Source: Symsagittifera roscoffensis
Taxonomy: Eukaryota; Xenacoelomorpha; Acoela; Convolutidae
Assembly: GCF_963678635.1 (NCBI RefSeq)
Contig: NC_087066.1
Span: 8,647,954 to 8,711,953 of the forward strand
Direction: 5' to 3'
DNA length: 64,000 nt
Made by a program: the position numbers and the translations under genes. Below, in pieces: positions 1-10,050 of this stretch. How positions within the stretch are numbered: position 1 is the stretch's first letter; every line of letters starts with the position of its first letter. A model generated the notes under the pieces. The model saw only the letters and a list, made by a program, of their open reading frames with translations, was not told where the DNA came from and did not search any database.

Positions 1-934
1 TTCAGCTCCACGAGCCCCTTGACATTTGCCGACTCAGTTGGACTGCCCTCAAACAATACAATGGGTCCAGTCAATGCAAGACCGTTGCAAGATGTGAAAC
101 TGAATCACGATGAGGGAAATCGAGAAGAAAGACACGGAAGATTCCTGCCGACGAGGGCACCAATAGGACAACGTGTAAAGATGTTCAGGCAGACAAAAGC
201 ACCCCCAGGTCACGTAAAAGAAAAAGCGTACCCGAAACAAGTGAATCAAGAAGGTGATGTTCAGAGATACGGTGGATTGAAGGCGATTAAGAAAGACAAA
301 GCAGAAATGAGGAAGGCAAAGATTATGATAGTCGCGAGCTCAAACATCGTATATACCTCCAAATCTCTGTTTTGGCCTGATGTTATAATGCTGGCAGCGG
401 TCGAACTGGATCTAATGCAGTCGGTGTCAATGGCAACCGGGGTACAAAGACAGACAGAATTGAACCCAATCACAATCGTTTTTGCTGGCATGAACGACCA
501 TCTACACAGTAGGGCTTTCCTGAGCAGACTCAGAGAGCCTACGACAGCCGAAGACGCTGTATGGCCAGCTATAAAGGATATCCTCGAGTCAATGGGTGAA
601 GTAGTGGATACCCTGAAAGAAGATTCCTTCACCAAAACGACACCGAGAGCCGTTTTTGCACTGTCTCCGGGATATGAACACCTCCCGGATGGACTGAAGT
701 TTGTATACGCGAAGTTTGTAGTTGCTCTCGGAAGGGAAATAAGATGTAATCATTACTGCCCCAAATCGTGGAATAGAGATGGAGAACCTAAGACCACTTA
801 GGGCGGAATTGCCTGCGGTGTTGTCTGACATCTCGAATGCGATGCGAGGATTTAAGAACCATTCACTACACATATTAGTGTTAGACGAAGTACTAACACT
901 AACAAAGAGCTCTAAGAAGAACAAAGAGCTTTAA
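1..934 (+). pseudogene. Element ORF A and start of ORF B, first copy, broken
   Basis: The reading frame is open from the window edge to a stop at 799-801. Its middle (about 320-500) reads KIMIVASSN, then an aliphatic strand ending VFAGMNDHL. This resembles block I and block III (G-x-N-D) of SGNH hydrolases. After about residue 230 the frame appears shifted, because the second copy (2309-2510) keeps the same DNA with a different continuation. An ATG at 779 opens a second frame that matches the start of the ORF at 2433 but stops at 932-934 after 51 codons. A full ORF B is therefore absent here. The product is unrecognised, and this copy looks like a truncated tandem duplicate. Confidence 0.45.
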
Positions 935-959
935 GGTCCCAGACACGAAGATACGAGAA

Positions 960-1975
960 ATGCCGATGAAGAAAGTGTCCCGAGTGATTGACGTGCAGAA
1001 GAAAAACCAGTTGAAGTATAGCTTCACAGGAGTTCCGGACACAGATTCGCGAGCCTGCTTCAATCGATCCACTTGGAGCCCAGCAGTAAACCTGCAGCAA
1101 CCGCCAATTGGGACATCAAATCTGATACTGAGTGACAGCTTGGTGAGGGTACTCCAGAACTTGAGGACCTCCTGGATCACTACGGTGATGGCCTTTCGAG
1201 GTCCAACGATAGCCCAGCTATTTCGGATGGTGGAGTTGATGAACCCAGGGAGGATCCCTAAGATATTGATCCTAATAGGGACGAACAATGTATCAAGAGG
1301 CTCCGATGAGGAAGAGGCACAATGGGAGTCGATGATCGTGTGCCTTTTCAATACTCTCTGGCAGAAATTCAAGAGCGCGGTACTGACCGTCTGAACCGTA
1401 CCCGTGAGCAAGAAAACTTTGACAGCGACACAGGAAGAAGACATAATGAAGGAGTCATCAGGTGGAACAATATAATGAGGAAGCTGGCGAGTCGTCGGAA
1501 TGCCGGACGGATGATCCTTATGGACATTGAACACGAGCTTAGAGCTATGGATCAAGCCAGACCAACCACCGATAGGATCCACTTTGATAGCATTGAAGGA
1601 CAAGCCTGCTTGAACCGAGTCTTCCAGGTGCGACTGGATGAAATGGAAGTCGAGCTCTTTGACACGGGAGTGCTGAAGAAGGATGAAACCACGAATGAGC
1701 CGACACTTTCAACCTTTGTGCCCGCTAACTTAGAAACACGTTTGGGGACGGTCCCAGTCGTGACCTATAGGCCACAAAGCTCTAGCGAGCCAGGGTAAAG
1801 GACAGATGTACAAAATCGATTGGGGGAAGCGCCAATGAGAAGAACCGTCCATCCAAGACGAAGATTAGGACCTGTCAACCGACCGCGGAGACGACCAGCA
1901 CCTCGAGATCAGAGACAAGATCAGAGACAACGGGTACCAGCCGAGAGGAACGACGTCCAGACAGGAGCTCTTTAA
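960..1975 (+). pseudogene. SGNH hydrolase-like ORF with Arg-rich tail, frame-broken
   Basis: From 960 the reading shows LILSDSLVRVL (block I-like, with a Ser), FRGPTIAQL (the block II glycine) and ILILIGTNN (block III G-x-N). The frame then changes between about 1330 and 1400. The second frame carries RWNNIM followed by DRIHFD, the D-x-x-H pair expected of an SGNH catalytic end. A single TAA at 1796-1798 interrupts this frame. Beyond it lies an Arg-rich stretch (RRTVHPRRRLGPVNRPRRR) that ends in TAA at 1973-1975, and that stop shares its last A with the next ATG. SGNH family membership is inferred from motif order only. With one frameshift and one stop, this copy is probably inactive. Confidence 0.5.
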
Positions 1976-2271
1976 TGAATTTGAATCTTCAGACAGTGAG
2001 ATTTGCAGCAGATGCCATGAGGATGTTGACTGGAGCGAGATTGTCCGTCAACGGACTGTATTCAATAACAGGCGTGGACTGGTTGATAGCAGCTGGCATA
2101 AACTTCAGCTCCACGAGCCCCTTGACATTTGCCGACTCAGTTGGACTGCCCTCAAACAATACAATGGGTCCAGTCAATGCAAGACCGTTGCAAGATGTGA
2201 AACTGAATCACAGACCCTACAATGGCGGAGGACGCAGTATGGCCAGCGATAAAGGAGAATGGATACGCTGA
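1975..2271 (+). pseudogene. Element ORF A, second copy, internally deleted
   Basis: The ATG overlaps the preceding stop (TAATG). The first 98 codons include the segment TFADSVGLPSNNTMGPVNAR, also found at the window start. Right after the shared KLNH the sequence jumps. About 430 bp present in the first copy (about 108-535) are missing, and the frame soon closes at 2269-2271. The homology then continues out of frame through 2510. Function unknown. This copy shows where ORF A begins, information lost from the first copy because the window starts inside it. Confidence 0.45.
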
Positions 2272-2432
2272 AAGCAGGTGCATTCCCAAAAATAACACCG
2301 AAATCTGTGTTTGCACTGTCTCCGGGATATGAACACCTCCCGGATGGACTGAAGTTTCTATTCGCGAGTTTGTAGTTGCTCTCGGAAGGGAAATAAGATG
2401 TAATCATTACTGCCCCAAATCGTGGAATAGAG

Positions 2433-4096
2433 ATGGAGAACCTAAGATCACTTTGGGCGGAATTGCTTGCGGTGCTGTCTGACATCTCGAATGCGATGCG
2501 AGGATTTAAGAATCATTCAATACACATGTTAGTGTTAGACGAAGTACTGGGGTTGGAACTGTCCAACTTCAGCCGACAACTCAAACTGAAGCCAGGAATT
2601 GACAATGACCATCGAGTAATCGTAGCGTTGTCAAATGATTTATGGTTTCGAGGGATGGAAGTAAAGGAGCAACGAGAGATAAGAAAGAATTCCAAGGAGA
2701 CGAGAGCTCACTTGGAAGCGATGGTTTTGAGAACGAAACCAGAGGCTAACCAGTGGCTGCACTTGACCCCTCGAGTAGCAGCATTGGGCGCGGATGCTTT
2801 CGAGTGTGGCCCAGTGATGATCAGGAAAAATCCATGCCTACCTAGTGAAAGAGGTAAACCTGACCGAAAATGCTGAAGAGAAGTCAGCCGAGTTCGTAAA
2901 CAGAGTGTGCCAAGATATCATGGAAGCTTTCTGGACACGGAAGCTGAAGAGAGAAGAGAGCTTTGACCGGACTGACAGCATGTTGGAAGGGCTAGGAGCC
3001 GGATGGACCGCGTCCTTCCTGGCGAAAATTTACTTTCTCGATATCTGATAAAAAAAAATTCCTCCAAGAAGTCGTAGAGGTATCAATCGTTGAATTACTA
3101 GCCCTGTTCGTGACGTTTGGAGCAGAGAACTTCATGAGAGGACCAGCGATACTGCTCTCCGAAGGAGTGCAGAGTTTGAGACTAGATAGACTTCTAACTT
3201 TGATCGCGATAACGCATGGAAATTTAGGAGGGTTGATGAATTTGACACGCTATCCGGAGCAGATGAGGGAGAACGTGAGGAAATTCAATGTGACGCGATC
3301 CACGGATTCCTGGAATAAGATCAGAGATTTGCGACATACTCTCCTCCAGTACCTCCTGCAGCAGAATCGCTTTGGAACAGGAGAGGATGAAACGATTCAG
3401 AGGGAGGAAGACGTGCGACGTCATGCTGGGGGCATGCCCCTGCTAACTGACCTGAGTTTAGCTATGAGGACCGATCCCTTAGCATTGATCAGAGGAGCCA
3501 CGGAGTTCTTGTCAGTGATATACGGTCCAGCAGTCACGCTTGCGTTCCCTGACCTCAAGGTGGAGGCTTACAGGAGGTCGGTGTTGCACTTGAAGCTCAT
3601 ATCAGCAGTGGACGGAAGTACACTTAACTGGTGTGAACAGCACGCGTTACGAGAAATGATGAGTGAGGACTTGTTATTCGCGAAGATATCAGAGCCGGAG
3701 ATGACCGTCATAAATTTTGATGATCACTTCCGAGACAGGATGGGGGAAGTGGACAGAGGGCACATTGAAGTATTCCCTAAGCTCTGGAATCTAAGACCCT
3801 ATGACAAAACAAACGGCGAAGTCACAAGAATTCCTCGACTGACTGCAGCGTACCATAAGTTGAGAGAAGAAACGAAGAGCTGGGGTGACTACAAGAAATT
3901 GCCGGAAGAGATCCCGGAATTCCCTCTGATTAGAAGGATGTTGCTCGGAGCAGACTCCGTAGTACAAACCCCTAGGTTGAGAGCCTTTGAGACCAATGAA
4001 AGGAGGGTAGCAAAGTTCTCTGAGACGACGGACCCGTGTTTTGTGGGCAGAAATGCCGCAGTGCTGCAGTATACGAAGCAACGAGGAGACGAATGA
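2433..4096 (+). pseudogene. Element ORF B, about 550 codons across two frame breaks
   Basis: It starts at ATG 2433 (MENLRSLWAELLAVLSD). It runs in one frame to about 2828, continues in a second frame to 3048 and in a third from about 3059 to the TGA at 4094-4096. Both breaks sit on A runs: AAAAA near 2828-2832, and nine A's at 3050-3058. A short segment near 3030-3050 also appears lost. The longest intact part (3110-4094) is about 328 residues, mostly charged and helical, without a family motif I recognise. An early segment, VIVALSNDLWF, loosely resembles an SGNH block III. Its stop overlaps the next ATG as ATGA. Homopolymer sequencing error is an alternative to true decay. Confidence 0.5.
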
Positions 4097-4968
4097 GCAA
4101 AACAGCGACTCCGAAGCCTGGGAGGTTTGACGAGGAATGGGCGAAACTGGATCTAGCGCCTATGATTAAGAGAGGCAAGGCTGACTTACCAGAAGCCTCC
4201 CTAGTCTTAACGAGTGTGAAACCAGAGTTAGCGGTGGGAGGAACACTTCAGACTAGAACCATAATAGCACCCTTCGGCTATGAATAAGTCAAAGTAGTTC
4301 ATGGAGAGGAGGAAGATCAGTCAGCTGGCAGACTAGTTGTACCGAAAATTCCTGATGGGGCAAGGGGTGAAGAGCAAGGGCCCTCAAGTTCGAGAAAGAA
4401 TCCAAGACGAGACGATGGGCAGGGAGGAAGCCGTCGATCGGAAGAACCTATGCAACAGGATCCCGATCAAGCCGAGAAAGAAGAAGATAAGGCTTCGACA
4501 GGAGGGATGTCCAGCCTGGACTTCAATTTCCTCAGCAATTTTGAAAACGGCACGGACACGTTGGAAGCGACGACTGAGCCGGCAGACGAGGGAACTTCCA
4601 CGCTGGAACCCCCGTCGGCCTTCATTGGAACGAACCGGAACTTGCCGGAGAGCAGCTCTCCGAGCAATTCTAAAAATACCGAACAAAAATTCTTGATGGA
4701 ATCGCCAAGGAGAAGAATAGAAGGCACTGCCAGAGTTCTTTTCTTGGGAACGTTGCCCGAAGAAGAGTCGGAAGTGCATCATAGAGACTTTGAAACTAGG
4801 ACGGAATGCAGAATGGACAGAGTGGCATTCATGGAAGAGGTATGGACAGTAGTTCAGAGCTACGGAACCCAGTCTGTTTTGAAAATAAGTCTCAACAAAC
4901 CACTAATGCGGAAAGTCCTTGACAAACTCGACGAATGTGAAGAGAGCTTAAGCGAGTCACAGAGATGA
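4093..4968 (+). CDS. Element ORF C, acidic protein, one internal TAA
   Basis: The ATG at 4093 overlaps the TGA of the previous ORF (ATGA). The frame is open to TGA 4966-4968, except for one TAA at 4285-4287. If the TAA is a mutation or is read through, the product is 291 residues. The N-terminal part is mixed basic and acidic. The middle (about residues 65-200) is low in hydrophobics and rich in Glu, Ser, Pro and Arg, so probably disordered. The C-terminal third looks more ordered (VLFLGTLPEEES and the helical stretch after it). No family recognised. The last residues, SLSESQR, are repeated at the end of the next ORF because of the 593-bp duplication. Confidence 0.45.
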
Positions 4969-6115
4969 CGCCGCAAGAAGACAAGGGAGAAGTGGTATAT
5001 CTGTCGAGAACCCGAAAGGAAACGATACGATCAAAAATGGTGATTTACAAGATTAATGAAATGAAGATGAAACTGGGCAGCAAGGTGACCTTGAGGAAAG
5101 CGGGAAAGACAAAGGTGGATTCCGAAATCTCGATGAAAGCTGTCAACTCAGCTAAAAGAAAAAGCGTCGAAGATGTTATGGACTTGGGACAGGTTGATGA
5201 TCAATTGCCTGGCACAGACAAGATGTTGTATAACGTAGCGATGGTGCCACCTATTCTCATGGCAGGAATAAAATTAGCCAGTTACAAAAACAAGAAGAGT
5301 GACCGCACTTTGACTGGAGCGACGTTAGAAATGGAGATATTCAGCCAATGTAGAGAGAGTACCCTTAAAGACTTCAAACCGTCTCCAACAAATCACGGAA
5401 AGGGAAGCGTCGTAGGACAGCTAGTCCCAGTGCAATATAACCGACTGACAGGATCAGAAACTGTATCTTTTGATGAAACCGCCGGTGGATACATGGAGAT
5501 GTTAGAGTACAGAAATTCGGCCAGATATTGTGAAGGGAGCTTGAGCGAGTCACAGAGATGACGCCGCAAGAAGATAAGGGAGAAGTGGTATATCTGTCGA
5601 GAACCCGAAAGGGAACGATGCGATCAAAAATGGTGATTGACAAGATTAATGAAAAGAAGATGAAACTGGGCAGCAAGGTGACCTTGAGGAAAGCGGGAAA
5701 GACAAAGGTGGATTCCGAAATCTCGATGAAAGCTGTCAACTCAGCTGAAAGAAAACGCGTCGAAGATGCTATGGACTTGGGACAGGTTGATGATCGATTG
5801 CCTGGCACAGACAGGATGTTGACTAACGTAGCGATGGTGCCACCTATTCTCATGGCAGGAATAAAATTAGCCAGTTACAAAACCAAGAAGAGTGACCGCA
5901 CTCTGACTGGAGCGACGTTAAAAATGGAGATGTTCAGCCAATGTAGAAAGAGTACCCTTAAAGACTTCAAACCGTCTCCAACAAATCACGGAAAGGGAAG
6001 CGTCGTAGGACAGCTAGTGGCAGTGCAATATAACCAACTGACAGTATCAGAAATTGTATCTTTTGATGAACCCGTCGGGAGATTCTGGAGATGTTAGAGT
6101 ACAGAAATTCGACCA
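4940..6115 (+). repeat. Direct tandem duplication, 593-bp unit
   Basis: The segment from about 4942 to 5534 is repeated from about 5535 to 6115 with few substitutions. The spacing is exactly 593 bp, judged from the two ATGACGCCGCAAGA starts at 4965 and 5558. Because 593 is not a multiple of three, the copies lie in different frames. Confidence 0.85.
4965..5561 (+). CDS. Element ORF D, first tandem copy, chimaeric C-terminus
   Basis: It starts at an ATG that overlaps the TGA of ORF C (ATGA) and encodes 198 residues of Lys-rich, mostly polar sequence beginning MTPQEDKGEVVYLSRTRK. The last seven residues, SLSESQR, are those of ORF C. The unit was duplicated in tandem and the joint grafted the tail of ORF C onto ORF D. 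The stop again overlaps an ATG (ATGA at 5558), so stop/start geometry was copied with the unit. I do not recognise a domain. Near-identity with the second copy suggests a recent duplication. Confidence 0.45.
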   Translation: MTPQEDKGEVVYLSRTRKETIRSKMVIYKINEMKMKLGSKVTLRKAGKTKVDSEISMKAVNSAKRKSVEDVMDLGQVDDQLPGTDKMLYNVAMVPPILMAGIKLASYKNKKSDRTLTGATLEMEIFSQCRESTLKDFKPSPTNHGKGSVVGQLVPVQYNRLTGSETVSFDETAGGYMEMLEYRNSARYCEGSLSESQR

Positions 6116-6456
6116 GAGGACACTTTATTGCTCTGGAAAACAATAGAGCGATGGAGTGTTATCTAGAGACGATGATTCGAGGCACGACCCTGAAACAGAA
6201 GACATACGGGATTCTGGTATCGTCTGAAATGCACGCCGAGACGATCGAGCAGTTGGTGAGTTTACCATGGAGAGCAGTAGTGTTACGATAATTCGAAGAA
6301 GAAATGAGAACCACTCCGAAGATACACGCTCTGATAGCGATACCCTATGTGAGAACAAAGTTACAACTGAGGTTCGCTTGGTGCATGATTGGACTGACTC
6401 GCGGGGAATATGATTCGGAAGAAAGAAAACATCGAAGGGAGAAAAAGTGTTCTTAA
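5558..6456 (+). pseudogene. Element ORF D, second copy with natural continuation
   Basis: Near-identical to 4965-5530 until about 6080, where one base is missing relative to the first copy and the frame closes at 6095-6097. The alternative frame (from about 6088) continues the homology through MLEYRNS and on to a TAA at 6289-6291. It stays open afterwards to a second TAA at 6454-6456. Without the single-base loss and the internal TAA this would be about 300 residues. The final TAA shares its last base with the ATG of the next ORF (TAATG). Function unknown. Confidence 0.45.
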
Positions 6457-7109
6457 TGACGAGTGTGAGAGATCTGATGACCCAAGAAGGAGCAGCAGTA
6501 GCGTGCGCGAAGCGGAGAGACGCTCGCTGTTTCATTCGATTTATGATAGAGCAGATTTCAGTGCCAGCATTGAACACTTGCGTCAAGATGCAAAGAGAAG
6601 GCGATGAACGAGCGAAAGCCTCGCTCTTGCTATCACTTTTGGACATCCATCAGAGCAAGCCGATGCGAGTAAACATGAAGGAGCCTGTAGAGCTGGAACC
6701 TATGAAAAAGATTAACGAAATATGGAGATTCTCTAACAAGGAGATGAGGCTCTCAAAAGAATCTATGGAAGCCCTGTCGAGATCCAGTGAATACTGTGGA
6801 CCGATCAGAAAGAAATCATACAGTTGTGTATCCGGAATCATAGGGATGGCGTACAACCCTTTCCTAAATGAAGATATACGCAATTGCTTCTTTGATTATG
6901 AGCAAGCAGTGTTGCTAAGATTCTGGACGTCAAGAATTGCAACAATAACAAGCGCTGCTAATCAGTAGACCAAGCTGGGACTAGTCTTGGAGGAAAAGGT
7001 GACTGCACCTTCAGTGCCAAAATCTGACAACCGAGTGGAGTTTGGATTTAGATTCTCGGACGAATTGCTGAGAACGAGTTTGATGGTAGTGTGGGAACTA
7101 ATGAAGTAA
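6456..7109 (+). CDS. Element ORF E, 217 codons with internal TAG
   Basis: Its ATG overlaps the preceding TAA (TAATG). The frame encodes 170 residues (MTSVRDLMTQEGAAVACAKR at the start) to TAG 6966-6968, then continues open for 46 codons to TAA 7107-7109. The sequence is helical and charged, with a Cys-containing segment near the end (SSEYCGPIRKKSYSCVSG). No family recognised. The next ATG follows the final TAA after two bases (TAATCATG). Confidence 0.4.
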
Positions 7110-7111
7110 TC

Positions 7112-7711
7112 ATGGTGTCCGAGTCGATATTGCGTGCGACACAAGACGTGCATAGGGAACTGAACTCAGACTGTAACTTGCGTGACCTGAAAATCATCTA
7201 TAATTTGATGACGACAGCCTCTAAAAGCAACGGAGAAGACAAAGTAGAGTTGCCTGGCTGGGGGTCAGAGCACTGGGTCAAACCTGGTAGCTGTCTGGCA
7301 GAAGTCTGTGGACTGGAGAGTCACACCTATGGAGGTCTGGATTGCATAAAGACCCTGGAGAAACAACACAAGCAATTGACGATATTGTTTGGGAACATTG
7401 TGATGAAGGCGAAAACGGAAACGGAATTGATTGCAGATTGCCATGGAGGAACCGAGGTGAATCTAGTGACTGCACTAGGATTCTACTGCATGTTTGGTTC
7501 TTTAGAGTCACTATTGAATCTAAAACAAAAGCATGAGATGGTTAGGACCATCAGTGTAGAAGTGTTTCCGGGAGTGTTGCAAACCGAGCCGATGTATATT
7601 GGAAAGTGGAGAGAAGCGATCGAGGCGGAAATGATTATCCGGCATAGTGATTCTACAGCACTAGGATTCTACAGCATGTTTGGTTCTCTAGAGTCACTAT
7701 TGAATCTATAA
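7112..7711 (+). CDS. Element ORF F, ends in 186-bp repeats
   Basis: It opens with MVSESILRATQDV two bases after the previous stop and runs about 199 codons to a TAA at 7709-7711. The N-terminal half contains CGLESHTYGGLDC and a second Cys-bearing stretch (TELIADCHGGTEV). The C-terminal part is the first copy of a 62-codon repeat. In the first copy the repeat junction reads AAA (Lys); in later copies it is TAA, so the protein ends there. Function unknown. Confidence 0.4.
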   Translation: MVSESILRATQDVHRELNSDCNLRDLKIIYNLMTTASKSNGEDKVELPGWGSEHWVKPGSCLAEVCGLESHTYGGLDCIKTLEKQHKQLTILFGNIVMKAKTETELIADCHGGTEVNLVTALGFYCMFGSLESLLNLKQKHEMVRTISVEVFPGVLQTEPMYIGKWREAIEAEMIIRHSDSTALGFYSMFGSLESLLNL

Positions 7712-8199
7712 CAAAAGCATGAGATGGTTACGACCATCAGTGTAGAAGTGTTTCCGGGAGTGTTGCAAACCGAGCCGATGTATATTGGAAAGTGGAGAGA
7801 AGCGATCGAGGCGGAAATGATTATCCGGCATAGTGATTCTACAGCACTAGGATTCTACAGCATGTTTGGTTCTTTAGAGTCACTATTGAATCTATAACAA
7901 AAGCATGAGATGGTTACGACCATCAGTGTAGAAGTGTTTCCGGGAGTGTTGCAAACCGAGCCGATGTATATTGGAAAGTGGAGAGAAGCGATCGAGGCGG
8001 AAATGATTATCCGGCATAGTGATTCTACAGCACTAGGATTCTACAGCATGTTTGGTTCTTTAGAGTCACTATTGAATCTATAACAAAAGCATGAGATGGT
8101 TACGACCATCAGTGTAGAAGTGTTTCCTGGAGTGTTGCAAACCAAGCAGAAGTATATTGGAAAGTGGAGAGATGCGATCGAGGCGAAAAATGAACATCC
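7490..8199 (+). repeat. Tandem repeat, 186-bp unit, about 3.6 copies
   Basis: GCATGAGATGGTTA-type starts occur at 7531, 7717, 7903 and 8089, exactly 186 bp apart. Copies are almost identical except the last, which has several substitutions and diverges after about 8200. The unit is 62 codons, so frame is kept, but copies 2-4 carry a TAA where copy 1 has AAA. Confidence 0.9.
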
Positions 8200-8272
8200 G
8201 GCATAGTGAAAGAGTTCCCCTGATGAGTTCCCCTGTTATTGCTGGTGGTGGTACCCCGGGCGTAGTAATCTG

Positions 8273-8749
8273 GTGTTGATCTGGGACTGTGGAGAGCTAC
8301 TCTCCATGGGTTTACCAGATTCATCACAGCTCATAACGATAGTGACAGTAGGAGTTATGATGGCGATACGATGGCTGGAAGCTCATGTAAAAGAGAACAA
8401 TATACAGGAGGTGCCGACGAAAGAACAGTTACAGGAATTGGATTGTCTAGAAGATATATATCTTTTTGAAAAAATGTGCAGAATCTTGAACATTGCGATG
8501 GAGGTGAAAAAGATATGGGCCAGAAGACGACTGATGCCGTGGTTCAGAGCCAACATGACTGCATGGTTATACGAATATGCCAAGAAGCATATGTCGAAGC
8601 ACAGCAGAGTGTACAGGGCGTATCAGCTGGACATTGGAGCAGGAGCTTTTAAGCGAGCTTTTGTAACTCATCGGAATACAGTAACCACCGCAGTGAAGAG
8701 AAATTCTTGGACAAGTGATGTGACGGAAGGGAAAAAGGAGAGATGTTGA
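8273..8749 (+). pseudogene. Element ORF G, helical protein, frame-broken at both ends
   Basis: About 158 codons are open in one frame. A short ATG-started frame at 8222 (MSSPVIAGGGTPG) leads towards it but stops after 18 codons, so the true start lies across a frame break. The body is Leu/Lys/Arg-rich with a hydrophobic early segment (ITIVTVGVMMAI), followed by long amphipathic helix-like sequence. After the stop at 8747-8749 another frame continues coding-like for about 100 bp. Function unknown; last coding-like segment before the poly(A) signal. Confidence 0.35.
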
Positions 8750-9092
8750 AGGAACACTTGGAGAAAACAGATAATCTAGAGTTGATCCTCTACCTTGTTG
8801 TAAACAAAGAGTAGAAGAGCAGAAGTGTTGGAGGACTGCTTCCAACAGCGTCAGAATAGCTACCGACGTGTTGCAAGACACAGAGACTGAAAGTGCGGAG
8901 TCAATGTCGCAGGAGGAGGAGATGGAACATTGACAAATGGCCGAAAAACAAGATGCAAAAGAAAGAAAATTAGAACAATTTACAAGTTTAAGAACTTCTA
9001 AACGACGAACAAAAAAGGAAACAAAAAAGCGACGAAAGACAAGATGTTAAAACTCAGAATTGTTTTGTATGTGACAAAAAACTCAAATAAGA

Positions 9093-9098
9093 AATAAA
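9093..9098 (+). terminator. AATAAA poly(A) signal of the multi-ORF element
   Basis: AATAAA in an A-rich stretch about 150 bp after the last coding-like segment, with T-rich sequence downstream. It probably ends the transcript of the 1-9 kb block. Confidence 0.5.
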
Positions 9099-10050
9099 GC
9101 AACTAAGTTTGCAATTGAAACTGAAAAAAAAAACATTTTGTTGAGTTTTGAAGATTAAAGAATTTGTTGCATTTATAATTTTGCATTATGATTTTAGTTA
9201 GTGGCTTTACAGACGCTTAATATTTTTTTAGAAAGACTTGAGTGAAGAGTATATTAAAATATTCCAGCCTGCATGATTGTTTTTAATCAACTAGGACAAC
9301 TGATCACTTTGTGGTGACCTGAAACGCTTGGGTAATCTCTTGAAGAAGGAGATTTTTTCATTGTTCCTTCTAACCACTGAGTTCCTTAATTTTATTATTC
9401 AGGGCCAGTAACAACTAAATTTCTAAAGGGAAGAAGCATAATAGGATAATTTTAATTTGTGGGTTGGCAGGACTGTCCTGCGTCCCTACATTTTTTAAAC
9501 CTAGGAGAAAACGTTTTAAATCGGGACATGGACAATGGAAGTCTAAAAAAATGTTTTATCTTTGGTATATCCTCGAAAGTGCAGATTGATGAAAAAATTT
9601 GGCAGGCTTTAGTAGTGTAGTATGATGCCATTTATATTCTGCAGTGAGTCGATATGACGTGGATAAAAGTGACTTTTTGCATTTTGTAAATTCTGTTCGA
9701 TGGCACTGTACCATTTTGATGAGGACTACGAGACTCAATGAGGACATTGACCGGGTTGTCCGGGGAGTATGCGACTTTCGGAATGTACTAAAATGCAGTT
9801 TCGCAATCGAATTTTTATCGATCAGAAAAAAGAACATTGAACTGGGAAGATTGCTGATTTTAATGAATTAGCGACGTTATTTGAACGATTGTAGAAATCG
9901 GGAAGGGTTAGTTTTAACTTACAATCTAATTTTCAAACCCTTTTATTACTTCGCGCACACTAAAGTGGCGAAAACACAACAACAATAGTTGCAGTGGAAA
10001 CAACTACGAGAAAACGACAACAGATTGAAATTGTAATTGGAGATTGTCAG

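Larger units (their letters stand above)
1..9130 (+). mobile_element. Unclassified multi-ORF element, 5' end outside window
   Basis: A block about 9.1 kb long in which nearly every stretch is open on the + strand but in changing frames. It is visibly GC-richer than the AT-rich DNA that follows. Successive ORFs meet at overlapping stop/start signals (TAATG at 1973 and 6454, ATGA at 4093, 4965 and 5558). Parts are duplicated: bases 1-107 recur at 2104-2210, a 593-bp unit recurs at 5558, and a 186-bp unit is repeated from 7531. An AATAAA lies just after the last coding-like segment. I see no reverse transcriptase, integrase, transposase or capsid motif. Some segments resemble SGNH hydrolases. 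It could be a decayed transposon, a virus-derived insertion or a rapidly evolving gene cluster. The architecture is seen directly; the mobile or viral origin is inferred. Confidence 0.5.
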
